Assembly (NCBI RefSeq): GCF_900105185.1
Contig: NZ_FNTJ01000002.1
Coordinates: 1,922,001-1,986,000 of the forward strand
DNA length: 64,000 nucleotides
From: Pseudomonas saponiphila
GTDB lineage: Bacteria > Pseudomonadota > Gammaproteobacteria > Pseudomonadales > Pseudomonadaceae
Direction: 5' to 3'
Shown: positions 1 to 8,389 of the stretch, piece after piece
How the letters are laid out: the number at the start of each line of letters is the position of its first letter
How positions within the stretch are numbered: position 1 is the first letter of the stretch
Position numbers and translations under genes: made by a program
The notes under the pieces: model-generated
What the model was told of the DNA's origin: nothing
Databases searched by the model: none
What the model saw: only the letters and a program-made list of their open reading frames with translations

Positions 1-1701
1 CAGGGCTGGGGCACCGAGTACGGCCTGGGCCGCGACCGCACCACCAGCCTGGCCTACAACGCCGAGCTGCCCCTGGCTGACGACCTCAAGCTGTATTCGT
101 TCTCGACCCTGAGCTATCGCAACAGCAACAAGAACCTGGGCCATCGCAAGCCCACCGACATCACCAGCCTGGCGGGGGTGCCCAATGCGCCGTACCCCAA
201 TGGCGGCCAGGCGCGACGGGAAATCCGCGAGACCGACTTCCAGGTCGCCGGCGGGGCCAAGGGCCTCGCCGGCGGTTGGGACTGGGACCTGTCGAGCACC
301 TACGGCAAGGATCGCGGGGTGCTCGATACCGCCAACAACCTGAACATTTCCAACGGTCCCTACAGCCAGCACGACTTCCACCTGGGCAACCTGGTGTTCG
401 ACCAGTGGACCAACAACCTGGACTTCTCCCGGGCCCTGGACATCGGCTGGAGCAGCCCGCTGGAAACCTCCTTCGGGGTGGAATACCGCTGGGAGAAATA
501 CGCGCTGGAGGAGGGCGAGCCCAACTCCTACAACCAGGGCAGCTATGTCCCGGCCACGGGTCCCTTTGCCGGCGTGGTGCCGGACCCGGGGCTGTTCTCG
601 GTCAACGGCACCACCCCGGAAGACGCCTACAGCCTCAAGCGTCACAGCGAGGCGGCCTATGTGGACCTGGGCCTGAACATCACCCCCAACTGGTACGTCG
701 GCGCGGCGGCGCGCTATGAGAAGTACAACCTCGGGGTGGGCGATACCACCAGCGGCAAGCTGACCACGCGCTACGAGTTCCTCCCTGGCTACGCGGTACG
801 CGCGGCGGTGAGCAACGGTTTCCGCGCGCCGTCCCTGGCCCAGAGCGTGTTCTCCACCACCAGCACCGTGACCCAGTTCGGCGCCGGTGGCACCACCAGC
901 TCGGTGCGCACCAAGCAGATGCGCCCCAATTCGCCGGAAGCCATTGCCCTGGGGGCCAAGGACCTGGAGCCGGAAACCTCGCGCAACTACAGCCTGGGCT
1001 TCACCGCCGAACCCACCGAACGGCTGCGCCTGACCGCCGACTTCTACCTGATCGACATCGACAAGCGCATTCTCCAGACCGGCATCCTCAAGGGCCCGGC
1101 GGTGTCGCAGATCCTGGTGGAGAACGGCCTGTCGCCAAACCTCGCCGGGCAGTACTACACCAACGCCGCCGATACCCGGACCAAGGGCGTCGACCTGGTG
1201 GCGGACTACAGCCAGTCGTTCGGCGAGTACGGCACGGCCAAATGGAGCGTGGCCTACAACCACAACAAGACCACCATCCGCGACCTGGCGGACACCCCGT
1301 CGGCCCTGTCGCGCCTGGGGGCCGGCTATGTGCTGTTCGACCGCCAGCAGCAGATCGACCTGACCAAGTCCACGCCCAAGGACAAGTGGATCCTCTCCAC
1401 CAACTACAAGGTCGGCGACTGGACCACCAACCTGCAGCTGACCCGCTTTGGCGAGTACACCGAAGGCTCGAACCTCCCGGCCAACGACCGCACCTACAGC
1501 GCCAAGTGGATCACCGACCTGGACGTGGCCTACGACGTGACGCAGAACCTCACCGTGGCGGTGGGCGCCAACAACCTGTTCGACGTGTACCCGGACAAGA
1601 TCGGCCTCAAGGCCTGGGCGGGGACCTATGAATACGGGATGTTCTCGCCTTATGGACTGGGCGGTGGTTATTACTACAGCCGCGTCAGCCTGGCGTTCTG
1701 A
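1..1701 (+). CDS. TonB-dependent outer-membrane receptor, C-terminal part
   Basis: The frame is open from base 1, so the gene begins left of the window; 566 residues are visible. They are the beta-barrel part of a TonB-dependent receptor: alternating amphipathic strands, the late motif LTVAVGANNLFDVYPDK near residue 520, and a C-terminal strand ending YYSRVSLAF with the terminal Phe used for outer-membrane assembly. Substrate cannot be read from the barrel. The next gene is a sulfonate-type ABC binding protein, which is weak support for uptake of an organosulfur compound; siderophore uptake is equally possible. Its last codons are copied twice in the downstream repeat array. Confidence 0.9.
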   Translation, partial: QGWGTEYGLGRDRTTSLAYNAELPLADDLKLYSFSTLSYRNSNKNLGHRKPTDITSLAGVPNAPYPNGGQARREIRETDFQVAGGAKGLAGGWDWDLSSTYGKDRGVLDTANNLNISNGPYSQHDFHLGNLVFDQWTNNLDFSRALDIGWSSPLETSFGVEYRWEKYALEEGEPNSYNQGSYVPATGPFAGVVPDPGLFSVNGTTPEDAYSLKRHSEAAYVDLGLNITPNWYVGAAARYEKYNLGVGDTTSGKLTTRYEFLPGYAVRAAVSNGFRAPSLAQSVFSTTSTVTQFGAGGTTSSVRTKQMRPNSPEAIALGAKDLEPETSRNYSLGFTAEPTERLRLTADFYLIDIDKRILQTGILKGPAVSQILVENGLSPNLAGQYYTNAADTRTKGVDLVADYSQSFGEYGTAKWSVAYNHNKTTIRDLADTPSALSRLGAGYVLFDRQQQIDLTKSTPKDKWILSTNYKVGDWTTNLQLTRFGEYTEGSNLPANDRTYSAKWITDLDVAYDVTQNLTVAVGANNLFDVYPDKIGLKAWAGTYEYGMFSPYGLGGGYYYSRVSLAF

Positions 1702-2060
1702 GCATGACCACGATGACTCTTGCAGGAGCTGGCTTGCCAGCGAAGGCGGCCGCATGAGTGGCGCAGGGTTCAGGGGCCATTCGCCGGCAAGCCGGCTCCT
1801 ACAGCGGTTGCGTCAGCCTGGCGTTCTGCAGCACGCCAGCCAGCTACCTCGTAGGAGCTGGCTTGCCAGCGAAGGCGGTCGCATGACTGGCGCATGGTTC
1901 AGGGGCCATTCGCCGGCAAGCCGGCTCCTACAGCGGTTGCGTCAGCCTGGCGTTCTGAGCATGGCCACGATGACTCTTGTAGGAGCTGGCTTGCCAGCGA
2001 AGGCGGTCGCATGAGTGGCGCATGGTTCAGCGGCCATTCGCCGGCAAGCCGGCTCCTACA
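1682..2060. repeat. Tandem array of three gene-tail plus REP-pair units
   Basis: Three REP pairs lie at about 1722-1803, 1851-1931 and 1979-2060. Each runs from an arm beginning GCAGGAGCTGG or GTAGGAGCTGG to an inverted arm ending GGCTCCTAC. Each pair is preceded by the same stretch, GCGTCAGCCTGGCGTTCTG, at 1682, 1810 and 1939; the first copy is the true 3' end of the receptor gene. The period is 128-129 bp. Linkers 1 and 3 are nearly identical (AGCATG(A/G)CCACGATGACTC), while linker 2 differs, so the array did not arise from one simple triplication. Confidence 0.93.
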
Positions 2061-2970
2061 AGGACTGGTGTTGTGTTTGTGGCTGGGCACTGCGCTGGCG
2101 CAGCCGGTGCTGCGGGTGTCCAGCCAGAAGCAGTCGCTGAAGATCCTGCTCGAAGCCGCCGGCGAGTTGGAGCAGGTGCCGTATCCCATCGAATTCGCCT
2201 CTTTCGCTGCCGCCGCGCCCACCGCCGAGGCCCTGGCCGCGGGGGCGGTGGATATCGGCAGCCTGGGGGACGCGCCCTTTGTGTTCGCCGCCGCTGCCGG
2301 GGCGCCGATCAAGACCGTGGGGGTGATCAAGCTCAAGGTCACGCCCACGGCGGTGGCGATGCTGGTCAGGGAGGACTCGCCGCTACGGGATGCCGCCGAC
2401 CTCAAGGGCCGGCGCATCACCACCACGCGCGGCTCCATCGGTCATTTCCTGGCCCTGGCCGCCCTGCGTTCGGTGGGCCTGCACGGCGCGGATGCGCAGT
2501 TCATCTTTCTCCAGCCGGCCGAGTCCCGCAGCCTGCTGAGCAATGCTCAGGCCGACGTCTGGTCGACCTGGGACCCCTACACCAGCATGGTGCAGATGGA
2601 GGGCGGCACCCGGGTGCTGGTCAGTGGCGAGGGGCTGTTCGCCGGTCACATGCTGCTGGTGGCCAATGATCAGGCGATTCGCGACAAGCCGCAGCAGATC
2701 GCCGATTTCCTCCGGCGCCTGGACCGCGCCTATGCCTGGGCCAACCAGCATCTGGAGGCGTTTGCAAAGATCCAGGCCGGCTACAGCGGCCTGCCATTGG
2801 AGGTGCATGAACGTTCCAATCGCTACTCGCTGCCCCGGCGTATCGCCGTGGGCCCGGCCGTGGTCGAGGACGTGCAGCACACCGCGGATCTGTACCGTGA
2901 AGAAGGCATCATCCACAAGTCGTTCGATGCGGCGACTTATATGGATTCTTCATTCAATGAAGTTGAATGA
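2011..2970 (+). CDS. Orphan SsuA-type (sulfonate/nitrate/taurine) ABC substrate-binding protein
   Basis: A secreted periplasmic binding protein of the SsuA/TauA fold: residues DIGSLGDAPFVFAAAAG, the PTAVAMLVREDSPL strand and the WSTWDPYTSM segment are typical of aliphatic-sulfonate binding proteins. The hydrophobic signal core LLQGLVLCLWLGTALA is followed directly by mature QPVLRVSS. No permease or ATPase gene follows, so it is an orphan here. The start is uncertain: ATG 2011 lies inside the third REP pair, so the REP would encode the signal-peptide N region (with one Arg). TTG 2071, behind AAGGA, would avoid that but leaves a very short signal. ATG 1894 is also open. Confidence 0.75.
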   Translation: MSGAWFSGHSPASRLLQGLVLCLWLGTALAQPVLRVSSQKQSLKILLEAAGELEQVPYPIEFASFAAAAPTAEALAAGAVDIGSLGDAPFVFAAAAGAPIKTVGVIKLKVTPTAVAMLVREDSPLRDAADLKGRRITTTRGSIGHFLALAALRSVGLHGADAQFIFLQPAESRSLLSNAQADVWSTWDPYTSMVQMEGGTRVLVSGEGLFAGHMLLVANDQAIRDKPQQIADFLRRLDRAYAWANQHLEAFAKIQAGYSGLPLEVHERSNRYSLPRRIAVGPAVVEDVQHTADLYREEGIIHKSFDAATYMDSSFNEVE

Positions 2971-3262
2971 ATTTATGGCGGTTTTATTAATAAGACTCGG
3001 GAGCTTTTGAATAAATAAAGAGTAATGATGTCCATCTTTTAACTTAACTATCAGCGAATTTCATAATTCTCCGTCAGTACTTGTGAAAGTGTGGGTGGTG
3101 GCCGCTATTTGCCTGATTTTCGATACATTTTTAAGTTTGGAGATTAGAGATAAAGGGTATTTCACAAGACCTTCTCAACTGCCTAATGTGGCCCTGAAAC
3201 AAATTATTACGTTCTGCCAGTGTTGTACTTCGTCGCTACTTCCAGGGAATAAGGGAGCTTGC

Positions 3263-4039
3263 ATGTTCACAGTCACTACTGCCGACAAACTTGAAGCGCG
3301 GCATATCCTCGATGTTGTGGAAAAACGCTCTTACGGCGTTCAGCTCAAAGGTTTCTGCCCACCGGATACCTTGCAGGTGGCGCGGGATCATCTGTACCAG
3401 CAGGAACTGCGCAGTGCCTTCAGCCAGCAGCAGGAATTCGTCCGGATCGGCAAGGCCTATATCGAGATCCAGGATGAGCAGAGCCGGGCCGAGTACCACG
3501 CCCTGGCCCTGCCCAACATTCGCAAGATCCGTAATCTGTTCCGGCCCCTGGCCTCGCCCATCGACGAGCTGCGCTTGCTGCTGGACGAGGTCTGGCCCCA
3601 AGGCGCGCACCTGCTGCAGGTGGACGGGCAGAAGTGCTTCGTCGGCATCGCCCGCTTCCAGGGTTCGGGGGTCGATCTCACGCCCCACACCGACAAGCTC
3701 GAACGCAATGCGCCCGAGGGCCACAGCCCGCAATTGCTGACCCAGCTGTCGACCAACATCTACCTGGAGATCCCCGAGGACGGCGGTGAACTGGAGATCT
3801 GGGGCATCGAGCCGGACGAAGAGGAGTACAACCGCCTCAAGGGCGAGCGGGCCTATGGCATCGAGCGCCACCTGCTGCCGCCGCCGGACTTCGTGGTCAA
3901 GCCCGAGCCCGGCGACCTGATCCTGCTCAATCCGCGGCTGATCCACGCGGTCCGCCCTTCGGCCAGCAGCACCCGGGTCACCCTCGGGGTCTTTATCGGT
4001 TACTACGGCGAACACCAGCCTTTGGCCTACTGGAGCTGA
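3263..4039 (+). CDS. 2OG-Fe(II) dioxygenase, probable amino acid or peptide hydroxylase
   Basis: 258 residues. The iron facial triad is visible as H142-x-D144 (LTPHTDK) and H228 (RLIHAVRP), and R238 fits the 2-oxoglutarate-binding Arg. The C-terminal layout (GGELEIWG at 174, GDLILLN at 217, GYYGEHQPLAYWS at the end) resembles the free amino acid oxygenases related to the halogenase BesD. Halogenases replace the Asp by Gly or Ala; Asp is kept here, so hydroxylation is predicted. I chose ATG 3263 because AAGGGAGC lies six bases upstream; the frame is open to 3083, but that stretch is AT-rich and not protein-like. The gene is 4 bp ahead of the synthase, so they are surely co-transcribed. About 290 bp of low-GC DNA upstream probably holds the promoter. 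Confidence 0.82.
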   Translation: MFTVTTADKLEARHILDVVEKRSYGVQLKGFCPPDTLQVARDHLYQQELRSAFSQQQEFVRIGKAYIEIQDEQSRAEYHALALPNIRKIRNLFRPLASPIDELRLLLDEVWPQGAHLLQVDGQKCFVGIARFQGSGVDLTPHTDKLERNAPEGHSPQLLTQLSTNIYLEIPEDGGELEIWGIEPDEEEYNRLKGERAYGIERHLLPPPDFVVKPEPGDLILLNPRLIHAVRPSASSTRVTLGVFIGYYGEHQPLAYWS

Positions 4040-4043
4040 ACTC

Positions 4044-4793
4044 ATGAGCAAGGTGCAGGAAATCAACCTCAAGGCCTACTTCAACAAGGGCGGCGAGGAG
4101 CACGAATTCGACGGCAAGCGCGTGGTCCTGGCGGTCAGCGTCGGCCAGGAATACCACGAGGACCAGAAGCTGCGGTCCACCATCCACTTGATCAACCAGT
4201 CCGGCTTCAGCCACGTCAAGGTGGTGGTGGCCGACACCCTGCAACGCCACAACAAGCATGGCAAATCTCCCGGCGAGGCGTTGTCGGCATCGATCCGCGA
4301 CGGCGATGCCTGGCTGGCGCGCAACCAGAGCATTCTCGACGGCCTGCGGGTGCCGTACCACATCACCCGCTGGAACCAGGAACTGGCCAGCGACCGTTAC
4401 GCCGAACTGCGCCAGCAACTGGACCAGATCTATCAGCAGCGCGAGGAATTGCGCCAGGCCATCGACAGCACCATCAGCGTGTTCACCGAGCGCCTGCGCC
4501 TGCGCGATGAACAGGCGGACATCGAGCGGGCGGCGGCCCAGTGCCGGGAATACATCCTTGAGGAGATCCCGATCATCCTGCCGCTGTGGGCCGACGAGGG
4601 TTACCACTACGTGCTCTATCCGCAGCAGATGACCACGGCCATGGCCACCAGTCGCGAGCTGCTGATCGAACCCCACAGCCCGGACCGGGTGCGCTGGCTG
4701 CCGCTGAAGTTCAAGAAGCGCGGGATTCCGATTCCGTTCACCTTGCCCGGCGCCATTCACCCCAACTGGACCAGCGGCGCCATCGCCATCTGA
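4044..4793 (+). CDS. Cyclodipeptide synthase-like protein (XYP type)
   Basis: 249 residues, the usual length for tRNA-dependent cyclodipeptide synthases, which join two aminoacyl-tRNAs into a diketopiperazine. Seen here: a Rossmann-like start RVVLAVSVGQEYH with S32 where the catalytic Ser (AlbC S37) falls, Q35 at the N40 position, Y170-I-L-E-E174 matching the Y178/E182 pair in the usual EEIP context, and Y192-P193 matching Y202-P203. Residue X at 40 with Y-P at 202-203 defines the XYP subfamily. Basic surface residues (KFKKRG near 223) could contact tRNA. Which amino acids it uses cannot be read. It sits between an oxygenase and an exporter, as a biosynthetic gene would. Confidence 0.78.
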   Translation: MSKVQEINLKAYFNKGGEEHEFDGKRVVLAVSVGQEYHEDQKLRSTIHLINQSGFSHVKVVVADTLQRHNKHGKSPGEALSASIRDGDAWLARNQSILDGLRVPYHITRWNQELASDRYAELRQQLDQIYQQREELRQAIDSTISVFTERLRLRDEQADIERAAAQCREYILEEIPIILPLWADEGYHYVLYPQQMTTAMATSRELLIEPHSPDRVRWLPLKFKKRGIPIPFTLPGAIHPNWTSGAIAI

Positions 4794-4825
4794 CCCGCAA
4801 GGATCCGCCGTTCTCGCTGACCTTT

Positions 4826-4903
4826 GCAGGAGCTGGCTTGCCAGCGAAGGCGTCCCTGGAGCGATACAGGACTCAAGGGCCTGCCCGCTGGCAAGGCTCC
4901 TAC
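4826..4903. repeat. REP pair between cyclodipeptide synthase and exporter genes
   Basis: An arm GCAGGAGCTGGCTTGCCAG at 4826 and a degenerate inverted arm GCTGGCAAGGCTCCTAC ending at 4903 form an imperfect REP pair. It lies in the 146-bp gap between the synthase and the MFS gene and could end or trim the upstream transcript. Confidence 0.85.
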
Positions 4904-4939
4904 GGCTAACGGTTTTTCTATGACTGACAAGGAGTTTCC

Positions 4940-6367
4940 ATGAGCGTTTTTGCGCAACAGCAACGCAAGTGGTGGGCATTGCTCGGGGTGAGCATCGCCA
5001 GTTTTCTCGGCTGTGTGGATTTCACCATCGTCAACACCGCGCTACCGGCGCTGCAGGCCGATCTCGGCGCTTCGGTGGACAGCCTGCAGTGGGTGATCAA
5101 TGGCTTCATCCTGACGCTGTCGAGTTTCATGGTGCTGGTGGGGCGCCTGGCCGACCTGCATGGACGCAAACGGGTGCTGTTCATCGGCTTGAGCGTGTTC
5201 GGCCTGGCCTCGCTGGCGGCCGGACTGGCGACGCAGATCGACACCCTGATCGGCGCCCGGGTGCTTCAGGGGCTGGCCTGTGCGGTGCTCTACACCGCCT
5301 CCGGGGCGATTGTCTCCAGCACCTTCGACAGCGCCGAACAGGGCAAGGCCTTTGGCGTGCTGTTTGGGGTCAACGGCGTGGGGCTGGCGATCGGGCCGGT
5401 GCTGGGCGGGTTGATCACCAGTGGTTTTGGCTGGCAATGGATCTTCCTGATCAACGTGCCTTTCGTGCTGCTGAGCCTGGGCATCTGCAGCTTCAGCGTG
5501 CAGGAGTCACGCTCGGCACAGAGCGGTGCGCGGCTGGATGGCTGGGGCGCTTTGCTGTTGCTGATCGGCCTGCCGAGCCTGGTGCTGGTGATCGTCCAGG
5601 GTGGTGCCTGGGGCTGGGGTTCACGCTTGACCCTGAGCCTGATCGCCCTGGCGCTGCTGGCCCTGGTGGCGTTCCTGGCGGTGGAGAAACGGGTCGCGGC
5701 GCCGATCATCGATCTCAAGCTGTTCGCCAACCGGCGCTTTGTCGCCGGGGTGGCGGCCAGTTTCGGCCTGGCGCTGTTCTATTGCGTGGCGTTTTTCGTC
5801 ATGCCGCTGTACCTGGCGCAGATCCGTGGCGCGTCGGTGCAGGCCAGCGGCCTGCTGTTACTGCCCACCACCTTGGGCGTGGCGCTGCTGTCGCCGCTGG
5901 TGGGGCGGCTGGTGGACCGCAAGGGCCCGGCGCTGCTGATTAAGGCCGGGTTGCTGCTGTTCGTGCTCTCGGCGCTGTTGCAGGCCGGCTTCGATCGGCA
6001 GACGTCGCTGGCCTATCTGCTGGCGGCCTTCGTCATCATGGGCCTGGGCTGGGCGAGCATTCTCGGGCCGTCGACGGTACTGGGCATTTCCTCGGTGCCC
6101 CAGGCCGTGGGCTCGGTGGCCATGGGCTCGCTGATGACCCTGCACAACGTTGGCGGTGGCATCGGGCTGGCGGTCGGAGTGGGCTTGTTCCACCACTTTT
6201 CCGCCACGCCGCTGGATGACGCCCAGGGCGCTTTCCTCAATGGTTATCGCGGGGTGATGCTGTTCCTGGCCCTGGCGACGCTGCTGGTCTGGGCTTCGGT
6301 AAGCCTGTTGCTGCGCGCCGCGCCGCTGCCGGTGGCGGCGGCCGAGGAGGGCGCCAGCCATGGCTGA
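4940..6367 (+). CDS. DHA2-family (EmrB/QacA-type) MFS drug or product exporter
   Basis: 475 residues with about 14 hydrophobic segments, the number that marks the DHA2 proton-driven exporters. Motif D1 (GCVDFTIVNTALPAL, 24-38) and motif A (GRLADLHGRKRV, 68-79) are present, and GPVLGG in helix 5 is the antiporter motif C. A ribosome site AAGGAG stands before ATG 4940. The stop overlaps the start of the flavin monooxygenase by 8 bp, so the two are translationally coupled. Placed after the cyclodipeptide synthase pair, export of the product is the simplest role, but a general multidrug pump is possible. Confidence 0.88.
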   Translation: MSVFAQQQRKWWALLGVSIASFLGCVDFTIVNTALPALQADLGASVDSLQWVINGFILTLSSFMVLVGRLADLHGRKRVLFIGLSVFGLASLAAGLATQIDTLIGARVLQGLACAVLYTASGAIVSSTFDSAEQGKAFGVLFGVNGVGLAIGPVLGGLITSGFGWQWIFLINVPFVLLSLGICSFSVQESRSAQSGARLDGWGALLLLIGLPSLVLVIVQGGAWGWGSRLTLSLIALALLALVAFLAVEKRVAAPIIDLKLFANRRFVAGVAASFGLALFYCVAFFVMPLYLAQIRGASVQASGLLLLPTTLGVALLSPLVGRLVDRKGPALLIKAGLLLFVLSALLQAGFDRQTSLAYLLAAFVIMGLGWASILGPSTVLGISSVPQAVGSVAMGSLMTLHNVGGGIGLAVGVGLFHHFSATPLDDAQGAFLNGYRGVMLFLALATLLVWASVSLLLRAAPLPVAAAEEGASHG

Positions 6368-7712
6368 GCGCGGCGGGCAGATGGGGCTGGGGGCCTTTCT
6401 CTCCGGCTCCGGTGCCCACGGCGGCAGTTGGCGCCATCCCCGGGCGGATGCTGATGCCTCGTTGAATTTCCAGCGCTACCGGGATTACGCCCAGACCCTG
6501 GAGCGGGGCTGCTTCGACGCGCTGTTTCTCAATGACAACGTGGCGGTAGGGGACCTCGATCCGCGGGTGCTGGCCCGCAGTTCCCACAGCCTGCGCTGGG
6601 ACCCGCTGACCCTGCTGCCGGCCCTGGCGGTGGTGACCCGGCACATCGGCCTGATCGCCACCGCCAGCACCACCTACAACGAGCCTTACAACCTGGCGCG
6701 CAAGTTCGCCTCGCTCGATCACTTGAGCGAGGGCCGAGCGGGCTGGAACCTGGTGACCGGGCTGATCGGCGGCGAGAACTTCAATCAGCCCGAGCCCATG
6801 AGCCACGCCCAGCGTTATGCCCGGGCCGAGGAATTTTTCGAGGTGGTCAGTGGCCTGTGGGACAGCTGGGCCGATGACGCCTTTCCCCGGGACCAGGCCA
6901 GCGGCCAGTGGCTGCGCCCGGAGCGGATGCACCTGTTGCAGCACCGTGGCCAGCACTTCCAGGTGCAGGGGCCATTGAACGCGCCACGGCCCATGCAGGG
7001 CTGGCCGGTGATCGCCCAGGCTGGCTCGTCCGGGCCGGGGTGCGAGCTGGCGGCGCGTTGCGCCGAGCTGGTGTTCACCGCCCAGACCGACCTGCAGCAG
7101 GCCAAGGCGTTCTACGCCGGACTCAAGGAACGCCTTCCCGCTTACGGCCGCCATGCCGGGCAGTTGAAAATCTTCCCGGGCATCGCTCCCACGGTGGGCC
7201 GCAGCCTCAACGAGGCCGAGGAAAAGTACCAGCAGTTGCAGGAATTGCAGGACCCTCAGGCCCAGCTCAAGGCGCTGTCCTACCTGCTGGACCTGGGCAT
7301 CGACCTGTCGCGCCTGCCCCTGGATGCCCAGGTGCCGCTGTTGGCGGATGCGCCGCCCACCGAACGGCACAAGAGCCGTCGGCAACTGGTGGTGGAACTG
7401 GTCCGCCGGGAACGGCCGACCCTGGCGCAGTTGCTGCGCAGCCTGTCCGCCAGTGGGCACAAGGTGCTGGTGGGCACCCCGGGGCAGATCGTCGACGAGA
7501 TGGCGAGCTGGTACGAGGAATACGCCGCCGATGGCTTCAATGTGCTGTTCACCCACCTGCCGGGGGCCATCGACGACTTTGTGCAATTGATCACCCCGGA
7601 GCTGCAACGCCGGGGCCTGTTTCGCCAGCGCTACACGGGGCACAGCCTGCGCGAGCACCTGGGGCTGGCGCGGGTGGAAAACCGATTCTTCAGCCACCGG
7701 GGCAATGGCTGA
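6360..7712 (+). CDS. FMN-dependent monooxygenase, NtaA/SnaA/DszA family
   Basis: 450 residues of the bacterial luciferase-like fold. Family signs are LFLNDN at 56-61, the SEGRAGWNLVTG segment at 123-134, RYARAEEFFEVVSGLW at 152-167 and PVIAQAGSSGPG at 217-228. Relatives oxidise nitrilotriacetate (NtaA), dibenzothiophene sulfone (DszA) or the proline of pristinamycin IIB (SnaA) with FMNH2 from a separate reductase, which is not encoded nearby. ATG 6360 overlaps the exporter stop. Two readings fit: tailoring of the locus product, or organosulfur use together with the upstream SsuA-like protein. The coupling to the exporter slightly favours the first. Confidence 0.85.
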   Translation: MAERGGQMGLGAFLSGSGAHGGSWRHPRADADASLNFQRYRDYAQTLERGCFDALFLNDNVAVGDLDPRVLARSSHSLRWDPLTLLPALAVVTRHIGLIATASTTYNEPYNLARKFASLDHLSEGRAGWNLVTGLIGGENFNQPEPMSHAQRYARAEEFFEVVSGLWDSWADDAFPRDQASGQWLRPERMHLLQHRGQHFQVQGPLNAPRPMQGWPVIAQAGSSGPGCELAARCAELVFTAQTDLQQAKAFYAGLKERLPAYGRHAGQLKIFPGIAPTVGRSLNEAEEKYQQLQELQDPQAQLKALSYLLDLGIDLSRLPLDAQVPLLADAPPTERHKSRRQLVVELVRRERPTLAQLLRSLSASGHKVLVGTPGQIVDEMASWYEEYAADGFNVLFTHLPGAIDDFVQLITPELQRRGLFRQRYTGHSLREHLGLARVENRFFSHRGNG

Positions 7713-7789
7713 ATCGCCGAAAGGGGCTTTACTCCCAAGGCGCAACGCCCATCGATCGAGGTCCATTGATCAACACAAGGAGCAACAGC

Positions 7790-8128
7790 ATGTCCGGATG
7801 GTATGAGTTGAAGAAAAGCAGCAGCGGTCAGTTTCGTTTCGTGCTCAAGGCGGCCAACGCCGAGATCATTCTCACCAGCGAGCTGTACACCACGCGCGCG
7901 GCCGCCGAGAACGGCATTGCCTCGGTGCAGGCCAACAGCCCCCAGGAGGAGCGCTACGAGCGCAAGAGCGCCAAGGACGGCAAGCCCTATTTCAATCTCA
8001 AGGCGGCCAATCAGCAGATCATCGGCAGCAGTGAAACCTATTCCTCGGAGGCGGCCCGGGACAAGGGCATCGCCAGCGTCAAGGCCAACGGTCCGAGCCA
8101 CAACATCAAGGACCTGACCGCCGTCTGA
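7790..8128 (+). CDS. YegP family protein, two DUF1508 repeats
   Basis: 112 residues built from two copies of the DUF1508 unit, at about 3-49 and 55-100. Each has the pattern (Y/F)xLKAAN, I(I/L)xSSExY and GIASV(Q/K)AN. This matches E. coli YegP in length and layout; the family is small, soluble and of unknown function. ATG 7790 has AAGGAGC ten bases upstream. It lies 77 bp after the monooxygenase and may be read from the same transcript, but nothing else links them. Confidence 0.92.
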   Translation: MSGWYELKKSSSGQFRFVLKAANAEIILTSELYTTRAAAENGIASVQANSPQEERYERKSAKDGKPYFNLKAANQQIIGSSETYSSEAARDKGIASVKANGPSHNIKDLTAV

Positions 8129-8389
8129 CCCGGCTCGGCACTCTGAACCGTTTTGCCCGGCCAGGGGCAAGGCGGTGGCGCCGCGCGGGGCGTGCCCGGC
8201 GGAAACGCGGCGCCGACGTTGGTAGCGAACAGGGGGGGGGCGATCCACTGGCGTTCGTCAGCCGATTGACGACGTAATTCTGGCTAAATGCCATCACTTA
8301 CATTAGGCTGCGCGCCCGTCACGGGGTGGTCGGCGTACCTGGCGCTCTGGTTGACGTAATCGATCATTGTCCAAGGGATCTGCGACCTC

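Noticed and set aside
1682..2060. Possible CRISPR array
   Set aside because: The repeats are REP pairs with inverted arms and the linkers are near-identical rather than unique spacers; no cas genes are present.
8232..8239. G8 tract as a phase-variable switch
   Set aside because: It is intergenic, about 150 bp before the lipoprotein start, with no promoter spacing that it would alter.
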